Source: Botrimarina hoheduenensis
GTDB lineage: Bacteria > Planctomycetota > Planctomycetia > Pirellulales > Lacipirellulaceae
Direction of reading: 5' to 3'
DNA: 64,000 nt
NCBI RefSeq assembly: GCF_007859815.1
Contig: NZ_SJPH01000004.1
Location: 248,001 to 312,000 of the forward strand
Position numbers and translations under genes: made by a program. The notes under the pieces were generated by a model, which made no database searches, was not told the origin of the DNA, and saw only the letters and a list, made by a program, of their open reading frames with translations. Positions 8,506 to 17,179 of this stretch are shown piece by piece (position 1 is the first letter of the stretch; each line of letters begins with the position of its first letter).

Positions 8506-9453
8506 TCAGTCGTCGAAGACGCCGTCGGGGATGTCACCGCCATCAGCGACGGCTGACAGGCTCTTGAACACCTCAACCTCCAGATCGTAGGGCAGCGTGT
8601 GGACGCTCCCGTCGAGAAAGGCGAAGTGCGAGAGCTGGCTGTGCTCGCTCCCGAACTTGCCCCGATAGGTGTCTTGCGGCCCCTCCGGGAAACCGGCCGA
8701 GCTGCGGCGGATAACGGTGTGGCGCGAGTTGCCGGCAAAGAGCGCCGTATCGCCCCGCAGATAGTCCTCGGTGCCGTCATCCGCGTCGGGGATTTCGGGC
8801 GGCAGATACTTCTCACCCATCGCAAGGGTTTTTGAGAGCCCATCGGTCACCCATTGCGCCGGTACACGCGAGCGGGTGAAGATCGGACCGAACTCGCTGC
8901 CGTCGAACTCCTCGCTGCCAAACGACGCCATACCGTGGCGTGTGCTGGTGCCCGCGTTGGCGGCGTAGTCACCACCGGCAGCCACGCCCGGGGCTACTGA
9001 AGGCGCTTCGTCATCGCCGAAGTCACTCGAATCAAAATCGCGGTCAGCGGCCGGTGAACGACGCGAGGGGCAGTAAAACGCATCCAGCGGCGTTCGCATC
9101 GCCGTTGCGTTTAGGTCGGACCATGCCGGCTCGTCCGAACGCCATGCGTCGTACTGGGGCTGGGCTTCTAGATACGGCAGCAGTGCGAAGGCCCACGAAA
9201 CCGCGTACTCGTCGGTCCCGTCAGGATGCTGGCGCGATCCGTACCGGGCCGGCGGGAAGTAGCCACTTGTGTCGTGATACATCTGCGTTGCCAGACCGAG
9301 CTGACGCAGATGATTCTTGCACTCGGTGCGTCGGGCGGCCTCGCGGGCGGCTTGCACGGCGGGCAAGAGCAGCGCGACCAGGATCCCGATGATCGCGATT
9401 ACCACCAGCAGTTCTACGAGGGTGAACCCTCGACGCACGCATCGGACGGACAT
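8506..9453 (-). CDS. DUF1559 pseudopilin-like protein
   Basis: The protein has 315 residues. It begins with a type IV pilin/T2SS-type prepilin leader (RRGFTLVELLVVIAIIGIL), cleaved by a prepilin peptidase between G and F, followed by the hydrophobic helix and AREAARRTECKNHLRQLG. This N-terminus and the C-terminal H-x9-DG-type block (SQLSHFAFLDGSVHTLPYD) define DUF1559, a family greatly expanded in planctomycetes. The role is unproven; it is probably a pseudopilus-like or surface component. A ribosome-binding site (GAGGGGAAG) precedes the ATG. Confidence 0.93.
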   Translation of the reverse strand: MSVRCVRRGFTLVELLVVIAIIGILVALLLPAVQAAREAARRTECKNHLRQLGLATQMYHDTSGYFPPARYGSRQHPDGTDEYAVSWAFALLPYLEAQPQYDAWRSDEPAWSDLNATAMRTPLDAFYCPSRRSPAADRDFDSSDFGDDEAPSVAPGVAAGGDYAANAGTSTRHGMASFGSEEFDGSEFGPIFTRSRVPAQWVTDGLSKTLAMGEKYLPPEIPDADDGTEDYLRGDTALFAGNSRHTVIRRSSAGFPEGPQDTYRGKFGSEHSQLSHFAFLDGSVHTLPYDLEVEVFKSLSAVADGGDIPDGVFDD

Positions 9454-9641
9454 GGCGTTCTTCCCCTCAACGAAACCCGGCCGAGGCTCTGCCCGGCTGA
9501 GGCTTCCGATAGATCTTCATAACGGTTAATTCACCTTATGGGGTCGGGGAGTGGTTGGCAACTATCGCAGACACGCTGTTGGGGGGTGGGGGACGACTCG
9601 CGGGTGTTGCTTATTGAGCAATCCGCCTTCGGCAATCACGA

Positions 9642-10079
9642 TCATCCCCCGTTCGGGGCGGCGTGGGGGCGGTAGAGCTGCGGTCGGTGCGACGCCAGCC
9701 AGGCGCCCAGGCCCTGCGGCCCGTCGCGCAGGTCGCTGAGCCACGCCACGGCCGAGAGCGTCACAATACCCGCATAGTCGGCTAGCAAGTCGGCCACCGA
9801 GCAGGTGCGGTGCGGCGTGAGCGCGTTGGTAGCTTCTTCAATCGTGGCAAGAATTGCAGCGATCGCCATGCCTGCTAGCAGGCTGGTCGCTGGTCGATAG
9901 CCATGCCGTCTGATCGCCCGGGCGACAAGCACCGCAAACAGGCCGACGATCAGGAAGTGAACGACCTTATCGCCAACGAAAACGCCGCCGATCCACAGCG
10001 GCAGGCCGTGGGCCGCCCCGTGATTTGCCGCGTAGGTCCAGGTCGCCACGAGCGACGAAAAAGTTGCTAGTAAGAACAT
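9642..10079 (-). CDS. VanZ-like integral membrane protein
   Basis: The protein has 145 residues and about four membrane helices. Conserved VanZ-family points are the DKVVHF helix start, the [26 protein letters not shown] segment shortened here to its motif residues (IEE, R-T-x-S-x-x-D, D-x-x-G), and a small helix at the C-terminus. VanZ gives low-level teicoplanin resistance in enterococci, but most VanZ-fold proteins have no known role. AGAGGGG lies five bases before the ATG. It is divergent from uvrB. Confidence 0.8.
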   Translation of the reverse strand: MFLLATFSSLVATWTYAANHGAAHGLPLWIGGVFVGDKVVHFLIVGLFAVLVARAIRRHGYRPATSLLAGMAIAAILATIEEATNALTPHRTCSVADLLADYAGIVTLSAVAWLSDLRDGPQGLGAWLASHRPQLYRPHAAPNGG

Positions 10080-10349
10080 GTCGGCCCCTCTCTAGTCCGA
10101 AATCCTCCGCCGGTGCGACGCAGAGCGTTCCATCGCTCCGTCTGGTTTCACGCCAGCTACGAACGACAGAGCGAAAGGCGTGCCAAAGGCCAATCTCGGT
10201 TCGGTGAGCCGGCCTCTCCACTGGTTCACCTGCGGGCGAAGATGCGGTCCAATAGAAGATTGCGCCCCCGCACGGCTTGGCTGATCGTCAAGCTCACCCG
10301 CCTGGGTGCCAACGCGCCCCCCTCCCGCCCCTGCGCCCTGCGGATTGGT

Positions 10350-12434
10350 ATGCCACCCTTCCAACTCACCAGCGACTTCAAGCCCGCCGGCGATCAGCCG
10401 GCCGCCATCAAGTCCCTCGTGGACGGGCTCAAGGGGGGCAGAAAAGAGCAGGTGCTCATGGGCGTCACCGGCAGCGGCAAGACGTTCACCATGGCGAATG
10501 TCATCCAAGAGTTGCAGCGGCCGGCGCTCGTCTTGTCGCACAACAAGACGCTCGCCGCGCAGCTCTACAGCGAGTTCCGCGAGTTCTTCCCCAACAACGC
10601 GGTCAGCTACTTCGTCAGCTACTACGATTATTATCAGCCCGAAGCCTATATCCCGCAGCGCGATATCTATATCGAGAAAGACGCGTCGATCAACGAAGAG
10701 ATCGACCGCATGCGGCTGGCGACGACCAGCTCGCTAGTCAGCCGCCGCGACGTGATCGTTGTGGCGAGCGTCTCGTGCATCTACGGCTTGGGTTCGCCGG
10801 AGGACTACAAGCAGATGATGGTCGGGCTGGCCGTGGGCGACCTCGTGGACCGCGACGAGGTGCTGGCCAAGTTGATCGACATCCAGTACGACCGCAACGA
10901 TCTGGATCCCGAGCGCGGCAAGTTCCGCGTGCGGGGCGACTCGGTCGAGATCTGGCCGGCGTACGAGGAGTTTGCGTACCGCATCGAGTTCTGGGGAGAC
11001 GAGGTCGAAAAGCTGTCGATCATCAACCCCACCAGCGGGCAGGCAGTAGATCAGCTTCAAGAGATCTACATCTATCCGGCCAAGCACTTCGTGCTTCCCG
11101 AAGAACGGATCGCTAAGGCGATCGATCAGCTCAAGCTCGAACTCTCCGGACGCCTGGAGTTCTTCAAGCGCGAAGGAAAACTCCTGGAGGCGCAGCGCCT
11201 CAACGCCCGCACGCGTTACGACATCGAGATGATGCTCGAGATGGGCTACTGCCCCGGGATCGAGAACTACTCGGCACCGCTCTCGGGCAAAACACCGGGC
11301 GAACCGCCCAACACGCTCTTTGATTTCTTTCCCAAAGATTACCTGCTGTTCGTCGACGAGAGCCACGCCACGGTCAGCCAAGTGGGGGCCATGTACAACG
11401 GTGACCGGGCACGCAAAACCACGCTTGTCGAACACGGTTTCCGACTACCCAGCGCGCTGGACAATCGCCCGCTCAAGTTCGACGAGTGGCAAGAGCGGAT
11501 CAACCAGTGTGTCTACGTCTCGGCGACCCCCGCGGACTATGAGTTAGAACGCACGGGGGGCGAGGTCGTGGAGCAGATCGTCCGGCCCACGGGCCTGCTC
11601 GACCCGGTGATCGAGCTCTCTCCCGCCCGCGGCCAGGTGCCCCACCTGTTGGGCGAGATCCGCCAGCGCGTTGCAGCCGGCGAGCGGGTGCTCGTTACCA
11701 CGCTCACCAAACGGCTCGCCGAAGACCTCTCCGGCTATCTTGCGGATCAAGGTGTGCTCTGCAAATGGCTGCACTCCGAGCTGGACGCCTTTGAACGAGT
11801 CGAGCTGCTGCGTGATCTGCGCCAGGGCAAGTTCGACTGTCTGGTGGGCGTCAACCTGCTGCGTGAAGGGCTCGACCTGCCCGAGGTGTCGCTGGTCGCG
11901 ATCCTGGACGCCGACAAGGAAGGCTTCCTGCGGAGCGAAACGTCGCTCATGCAGACCATCGGTCGCGCCGCGCGGAACGTCAACAGCAAGGTCATCCTCT
12001 ACGGCGATAAGGTAACCGGCAGCATGCAGCGCGCGATCGACGAGACCGATCGGCGCCGCAAGCTGCAAGAAGAATACAACCGCGCGCACAACATCACTCC
12101 CGAGACCATCAAGAAGGCGATCCGGAGGGGCATCGAGTCCGACGCCGCGGCCCACGCCCGCGCGAACGCCGCGGTCGGTCACACCGATGAAACACAGTAC
12201 GTCACGCAGGAGTATCTCAACGAGCTCGAGAAGGAGATGTACGAGGCCGCGGATCAGATGGAGTTTGAGCGGGCTGCGATCCTCCGTGACCGCATCGAGA
12301 AGATGCAGGAGAGCATCGGCATGAGCATCAAAGCGGTCGAAGCGGGCCTCAAGAAGTCGGTCGGCAAGAAAGGTCGTCGCGGCAAAGGGGGGACGAAGAA
12401 AGCCAAGGTCCCGCGTCCTAAGAAGGGGGTCTGA
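10350..12434 (+). CDS. uvrB: Excinuclease ABC subunit B
   Basis: At 694 residues the protein matches usual UvrB length. Starting at the ATG at 10350 gives the family N-terminus ([14 protein letters not shown]). Walker A is GVTGSGKT (residues 38-45). The DNA-wedging beta-hairpin region includes [12 protein letters not shown], the DEAD-type box is VDESH, helicase motif VI is QTIGRAARN, and the C-terminal UVR domain ([20 protein letters not shown]) contacts UvrC and UvrA. The tail is lysine-rich. UvrB receives damaged DNA from UvrA and recruits UvrC. The stop codon is directly followed by the ATG of the channel gene, so the two may be co-transcribed. Confidence 0.97.
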   Translation: MPPFQLTSDFKPAGDQPAAIKSLVDGLKGGRKEQVLMGVTGSGKTFTMANVIQELQRPALVLSHNKTLAAQLYSEFREFFPNNAVSYFVSYYDYYQPEAYIPQRDIYIEKDASINEEIDRMRLATTSSLVSRRDVIVVASVSCIYGLGSPEDYKQMMVGLAVGDLVDRDEVLAKLIDIQYDRNDLDPERGKFRVRGDSVEIWPAYEEFAYRIEFWGDEVEKLSIINPTSGQAVDQLQEIYIYPAKHFVLPEERIAKAIDQLKLELSGRLEFFKREGKLLEAQRLNARTRYDIEMMLEMGYCPGIENYSAPLSGKTPGEPPNTLFDFFPKDYLLFVDESHATVSQVGAMYNGDRARKTTLVEHGFRLPSALDNRPLKFDEWQERINQCVYVSATPADYELERTGGEVVEQIVRPTGLLDPVIELSPARGQVPHLLGEIRQRVAAGERVLVTTLTKRLAEDLSGYLADQGVLCKWLHSELDAFERVELLRDLRQGKFDCLVGVNLLREGLDLPEVSLVAILDADKEGFLRSETSLMQTIGRAARNVNSKVILYGDKVTGSMQRAIDETDRRRKLQEEYNRAHNITPETIKKAIRRGIESDAAAHARANAAVGHTDETQYVTQEYLNELEKEMYEAADQMEFERAAILRDRIEKMQESIGMSIKAVEAGLKKSVGKKGRRGKGGTKKAKVPRPKKGV

Positions 12435-14492
12435 ATGCCGACTTCGGCCGTTCCGACGGCAACACACGCTGTAAGACCAAGCATGCCCAAACGACTCGAC
12501 AACCCGCTCCCTCACGACAAGTCCATGCTCTCCTGCTACACGAAGTTACCCGGCAAGGTGGCTGCCATTGTCGCGGGCAGTCCGCTCTGCAGGTTGCTGA
12601 TGTGGGGGTTGCTGCCGTGCGGGTTGCTGCTGTGCGGGCCCCCGGCATTGCTTGCGCAAACGCCGTTACCCATGCCGGCAGCGACGGATCCCGCAGAGCC
12701 CGCGAAGCCCGCCGCGCCTGTCGCAACCGAGATTGCCGACGAGTTCACCACCCCACGCAAGGCTTATCGCGCCTTCTTGGAGCGGATGACCGGAGACGAG
12801 AAGAAGAAAGCGGCGGAGCTGCTAAACCTTTCCGATCTGAACGCCGAAGCGGTTAAGGCCAAAGGGCCCGAGCTGGCTTACAAGCTGTACTTTGTGCTCT
12901 CACAACTTGTCACCCTCCCCGAAGGGGTGAAGTGGCCGCTGACCACCGACGGGGCCTACGCGGCGATTCCGAACGAACCCGACGCAGACACCCCTTGGAT
13001 CGTTGGGTCGCTAAATCGTTTTGTTGACTATCGCGCTACTCAGATCGAGCTGACCCGCGACGATCAGAAGCGTTGGCGCTTCAGCCGTGATACGGTCCAG
13101 CGGATCGAAGACCTGTTTGCCGAGGTCGAGATCGAGAGCGAGCGGCTTGCGATCGCCAAGGCGAAATCTCCAGCCGCGCCGTCCCAAAAGGGCATCCCCG
13201 CCGATCCGTTCCGCGACGCGGAAACCCCTGTCGCAAAAACCACCAAACCGTTCCCGATCTGGTTCCGCGAGCTGTTCCCCGCTTCGCTCCGCACCAAGGC
13301 GCTCGCCTGGCAACTGTTGCCAACGTACCAATGGATCTGCTTGGCGCTGATCGGCGTGATCGGCCGCGTTGTCGAGCGTCTGAGTCGCAGCGTACTGACA
13401 CGCTCCAGCGACGGGGTTTTGCACCGGATCGATCCCGATTTTGACGACACCACCCGCAAGGTGTGGCGCCCGGTCGGTCGGCTTGTAAATGCAGCGGTGT
13501 GGTACGGCGGAGCCCTAGCGATCGGCCTCCCCTACGAGGTGGTGAACATTTTACTGGTCGTGCTGCGTGTCTTCACGATCTTTGCCGCGGTCTGGGCGGC
13601 GTTTGCGATTATCGATCTCGTGGCGGGCTACTTCTCTCGTCGGGCTAAGCGGCGCGCGTTGAAGTTTGACGACCTCGTGCTGCCACTTGCGACCTCCACC
13701 GCCAAGGTCGTAGCCGCGCTGGCTGGGGTGCTGGTGGCAATCGCGACGCTCTTCGACACGCTCCCCTCGACGCTGATCGGCGGTCTAGGTATCGGTGGTT
13801 TGGCGATCGCCCTGGCTTCGCAAGAAACTCTTGCCAACTTCTTCGGCTCGATCACGGTGCTGTTCGATCGCCCCTTTGAAGTGGGCGACTGGGTGCTGGT
13901 CGAAGGAATCGAGGGAGAGGTCGAGTCGGTTGGCTTCCGCAGCACACGGCTCCGCACGGGGATCAACTCGCAGGTGACGCTGCCCAACAGCAAGCTCGCC
14001 GCGGCAAGCGTCGACAACTGGGGCCGTCGCAAGTACCGCCGCTATCGCTCGGTGCTCGGAGTCGAGTACGGAACGCCACCCGATCGGGTCGAGGCTTTTT
14101 GCGAAGGCATCCGCGAACTGATCCGCCGCCAACCCCACACCCGCAAAGATTTTTACGCGGCGTACTTCAACGACTTTGGTGCCAGCTCGCTCGATATTTT
14201 GGTCGTGGTGTTTTTCGAGGTTCCCGACTGGCCCACCGAACTCCGCGAGCGCAGCCGACTGCTCTTGGATATCCTGCGGCTGGCGGAGCGGTTGGGGGTT
14301 GGTTTCGCCTTCCCCACGCAGACCGTGCATCTATTTAAGGGGGAAACTCCCCCGCACCCCGTCGACCTGACGCATACTGAGCGCGACGGCCAACGTCTTG
14401 CCGCGGAGATCGCCGGCGAGCTGCTCAATTATCAGGATCGCCCCGGCAAGGTGAAGTTTACCGGTCCCACACCGATCGAGCGAAAGTTGTGA
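12435..14492 (+). CDS. MscS-family mechanosensitive channel with a long N-terminal region
   Basis: The longest form has 685 residues. The ATG at 12435 abuts the uvrB stop; ATGs at 12483 and 12525 are alternatives, and the last places a signal-like hydrophobic stretch (LLMWGLLPCGLLLCG) near the N-terminus. The following 250 residues are soluble and probably periplasmic. Several membrane helices follow, then the pore-lining and beta-domain signature GLGIGGLAIALASQ, FFGSITVLFDRPFEVGDWV and VTLPNSKL. MscS channels release solutes on hypo-osmotic shock. The extra N-terminal domain resembles the layout of larger MscS relatives rather than E. coli MscS. Confidence 0.9.
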   Translation: MPTSAVPTATHAVRPSMPKRLDNPLPHDKSMLSCYTKLPGKVAAIVAGSPLCRLLMWGLLPCGLLLCGPPALLAQTPLPMPAATDPAEPAKPAAPVATEIADEFTTPRKAYRAFLERMTGDEKKKAAELLNLSDLNAEAVKAKGPELAYKLYFVLSQLVTLPEGVKWPLTTDGAYAAIPNEPDADTPWIVGSLNRFVDYRATQIELTRDDQKRWRFSRDTVQRIEDLFAEVEIESERLAIAKAKSPAAPSQKGIPADPFRDAETPVAKTTKPFPIWFRELFPASLRTKALAWQLLPTYQWICLALIGVIGRVVERLSRSVLTRSSDGVLHRIDPDFDDTTRKVWRPVGRLVNAAVWYGGALAIGLPYEVVNILLVVLRVFTIFAAVWAAFAIIDLVAGYFSRRAKRRALKFDDLVLPLATSTAKVVAALAGVLVAIATLFDTLPSTLIGGLGIGGLAIALASQETLANFFGSITVLFDRPFEVGDWVLVEGIEGEVESVGFRSTRLRTGINSQVTLPNSKLAAASVDNWGRRKYRRYRSVLGVEYGTPPDRVEAFCEGIRELIRRQPHTRKDFYAAYFNDFGASSLDILVVVFFEVPDWPTELRERSRLLLDILRLAERLGVGFAFPTQTVHLFKGETPPHPVDLTHTERDGQRLAAEIAGELLNYQDRPGKVKFTGPTPIERKL

Positions 14493-14529
14493 AGCCCAAT
14501 TTTCGCCAAGACAGGCGCTGCCGGATAAC

Positions 14530-15690
14530 ATGAGCCGCATGAATCTTGCCTCGCTTAAAATCCGCTGGCTTGCCGTCTGGGTGTTGGGGCTAACTTATGC
14601 GGCCACGGAGACACCAGCGAGCCCCTACTCAGACCTTGTTGTCTTTGGCGACAGCCTGTCCGATCTGGGTAACACCTCGGCGGCAACCTTCGGGCTGCAA
14701 CCCGGTGCGGGGTATTTCAGCGGTCGGTTCAGCAACGGACCGGTCTATGCGGAACACCTCTCGACAGGGCTCGGCCTAGGCACGCTCGCGCGCAGCGGCA
14801 CAGGCGGAACGGGCTACGCTTATGGCGGTGCCGAGACTAACGGCCCGGACGGCTTCACCGGGGTGTTTATCAAGTCGCTTGTTGAGCAAGTCGACCTGTT
14901 CCTCAACCGGGTCGGCAGCGGTGCGGATCCCGCAGCCCTGTATGTGGTCTTCATCGGGGCCAACGACTTGCTTGGCGGTCAGACCAACGTGAATCAGCCG
15001 GTCGGCACGGTGCTCGCCCAGATGTCGCGACTCGTTAACGCGGGGGCTCGGCAGTTCTTAGGGATCAACCTGCCGTTGCTCGGTTTAACGCCCGACTACA
15101 ACACGAACGCCACCTTGGCAGCGGCGATCAGTGCCACCACTGCCGACTACAACGCGGCGCTGGCCACGGCTTACGACTCGCTCCAAGCGGCCACCGCGGG
15201 GGTGATCGTTCACGAGCTCGATCTGCAATCGCTGTTCTCGCAGCTCGTAGCAACGCCCGCGCAGTGGGGATTCACTAACGTCACCGGCCGCGGTCAGAAC
15301 GTTGCCAGCGGCTTAAACGCGCCCGGCTACATCTTTTGGGACGGCGTGCACCCCACACGCGAGGCGCACGCCCTGCTGGCCGACGCCGCGATCCGTGCGG
15401 TCTTGCCCACGGGAGACTACAACCGCGACGGAGTTGTCACCGAGGCTGATTACTTCGTCTGGCGTGACGGCTACGGCACCGCCTTCAGCGCAACGCTCGG
15501 CCAAACGAGTGGCTTGCAAGCCGACGGCAACGGCGATGGCCGCATCGATGTGGAGGACTACACCCTGTGGCGCGACGCGCTGAACTCGGCGAGCCGCTCC
15601 GTGCCGGAACCCACCGCCTGGGCGCTGGCAAGCCTGCTCGCAATGCTAGGTGGAACAAGATCTCCGCGTACCGCCCGACCCATTTGCTGA
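14530..15690 (+). CDS. Secreted GDSL/SGNH esterase with dockerin-like and PEP-CTERM tail
   Basis: The protein has 386 residues. After a signal peptide, block I is VVFGDSLSDLGN with nucleophile Ser42. Block III is FIGANDLLGG, and the catalytic Asp-His pair is in WDGVHPT. Behind the catalytic domain are two Ca-binding dockerin-like loops (GDYNRDGVVTEADYFVW and DGNGDGRIDVEDYTLW) and then VPEPTAWALASLLAML with a basic end. PEP-CTERM tails are recognised by an exosortase, which is not in this window. It is predicted to be a surface or extracellular lipase/esterase. The next gene, also a PEP-CTERM hydrolase, starts 136 bp downstream. Confidence 0.9.
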   Translation: MSRMNLASLKIRWLAVWVLGLTYAATETPASPYSDLVVFGDSLSDLGNTSAATFGLQPGAGYFSGRFSNGPVYAEHLSTGLGLGTLARSGTGGTGYAYGGAETNGPDGFTGVFIKSLVEQVDLFLNRVGSGADPAALYVVFIGANDLLGGQTNVNQPVGTVLAQMSRLVNAGARQFLGINLPLLGLTPDYNTNATLAAAISATTADYNAALATAYDSLQAATAGVIVHELDLQSLFSQLVATPAQWGFTNVTGRGQNVASGLNAPGYIFWDGVHPTREAHALLADAAIRAVLPTGDYNRDGVVTEADYFVWRDGYGTAFSATLGQTSGLQADGNGDGRIDVEDYTLWRDALNSASRSVPEPTAWALASLLAMLGGTRSPRTARPIC

Positions 15691-15826
15691 TAACTTTCTA
15701 CTGGCGGGCACCCACTTTTCTCACGGGACTAAGCAGCCCCCATGCATTGTCACCGCTTAACGAGCTCCTTTGTCACCACACCAGTCGATGCGCACTCAGC
15801 AACTCTGCGACTCAGGAAACATAACC

Positions 15827-17155
15827 ATGCCGAAGATCCGAACGCTGGTGCTGCTCGGTCTGTCCATGCTGGTGGCCCCCACCTACGCGGCAGCACAAGC
15901 GCCACCCGACCCCGATTACGTGCGGCGACCGCTCTTTGAAACGTATGCCGACTTCCGCGACGCACTCGATGCGGCGACCGGCATTGGCGACGCCGCGACG
16001 CGCACCGCCGCCGTCGATGTCCTCTGGCAAGACCTCACCAATGCGGGTCAGACGCCTTTTGCCGTGGGCAACCGGGTGGCGTTTCTGTATCGCGGTGCCG
16101 CTACCAGCGTCGGCTGGCGTGGTGACTTCAACCGCTGGGGAGTAGCGGCCGGTGTTAAGCTGGGTCAGTCCGATGTGTGGATTCATGAAGCGACTTTTCC
16201 CTCCGACGCGCGCACCGACTACAAAGTCTTTTTAAACGGGTCCAACTGGGTTCTCGATCCGGCGAACCCGCTTCAGATGTGGGGCGGCTTCGGTCCCAAT
16301 TCTGAGCTGCGGATGCCCTCGTATGAGTATCCCCAGGAAACGATCCGCAAAGCGGGCGTTGCGCGGGGCACGCTCACCCCCCCGATCCGATTCGCCAGCC
16401 AAAACCTCGGCAACGCACTGAATTATCGGGTCTATACCCCAGCGGGTTACGAGCTCGGCGAACTCGCCAACCTGCCCACGGTGTACGTTACCGATGGTCA
16501 CGAGTACGCCGCCGACCACTTGGGCAGCATGGCGGCTGTCATGGATAACCTGATCGCCGAGGGGACTTTAGCACCGGCCATCGCCGTCTTTATCGATCCG
16601 CGTGACCCCGCAACGGGACAGAATCTCCGTGCGGAGCTGTACTTGGCTAACGCGGAGTTCGCCGACTTCGTTGCCGACGAGCTAATGCCGACCATCGATG
16701 CCGCCTTCCGCACCGACGCCCGGCGCGAAGCCCGGACCATCCTGGGCACCTCGTACGGCGGCTTCTTCTCGGCATATTTCGGCGCATACCGGAGCGATGC
16801 CGTGCGGAATCTCGCGCTGCAATCGCCGGCGTTGTCGCTTCCTTTGATCGATGTCTACGCCAATTATCCGCTGCAGGGGCAGAACATCGTGATGACCGGC
16901 GGCACCTTCGGAGACGACACCAATCCCAACGCTTTGGCCGACGCCCTCACCGCAGCAGGCTACGACTTCAGCTACGAAAAGGTGAACGACGGGCACTCGT
17001 GGGGAGCATGGCGGGCTCAGCTCGATAGCGTGCTGCTCAAGACCGTCGGCCCTCCGATCCCCGAACCATCAACCGCCGCGCTCGGCATGTCGTCCTTAGG
17101 GCTGGTCTCGCTGAGCGGCTTGCTGCTCGGCCGTGGACACGCTGTGCGTGACTGA
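15827..17155 (+). CDS. Secreted enterochelin-esterase-like hydrolase with PEP-CTERM
   Basis: The protein has 442 residues. AGGAAA precedes the ATG at 15827, and MPKIRTLVLLGLSMLVAP is a clear signal peptide, which rules out the longer frame. Residues 60-150 form an early-set beta-sandwich of the CBM48/esterase-N type (VGWRGDFNRWG, then DYKVFLNGSNWVLDPANP). The alpha/beta hydrolase domain carries GTSYGG with nucleophile Ser309 and a candidate catalytic His390 in NDGHSWGAW. The C-terminus has IPEPSTAALGMSSLG and a basic tail. The layout matches Fes/IroD-type esterases, but the natural substrate is unknown. Confidence 0.88.
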   Translation: MPKIRTLVLLGLSMLVAPTYAAAQAPPDPDYVRRPLFETYADFRDALDAATGIGDAATRTAAVDVLWQDLTNAGQTPFAVGNRVAFLYRGAATSVGWRGDFNRWGVAAGVKLGQSDVWIHEATFPSDARTDYKVFLNGSNWVLDPANPLQMWGGFGPNSELRMPSYEYPQETIRKAGVARGTLTPPIRFASQNLGNALNYRVYTPAGYELGELANLPTVYVTDGHEYAADHLGSMAAVMDNLIAEGTLAPAIAVFIDPRDPATGQNLRAELYLANAEFADFVADELMPTIDAAFRTDARREARTILGTSYGGFFSAYFGAYRSDAVRNLALQSPALSLPLIDVYANYPLQGQNIVMTGGTFGDDTNPNALADALTAAGYDFSYEKVNDGHSWGAWRAQLDSVLLKTVGPPIPEPSTAALGMSSLGLVSLSGLLLGRGHAVRD

Positions 17156-17179
17156 ACCTACGTGTCGCGCGCCGACCGA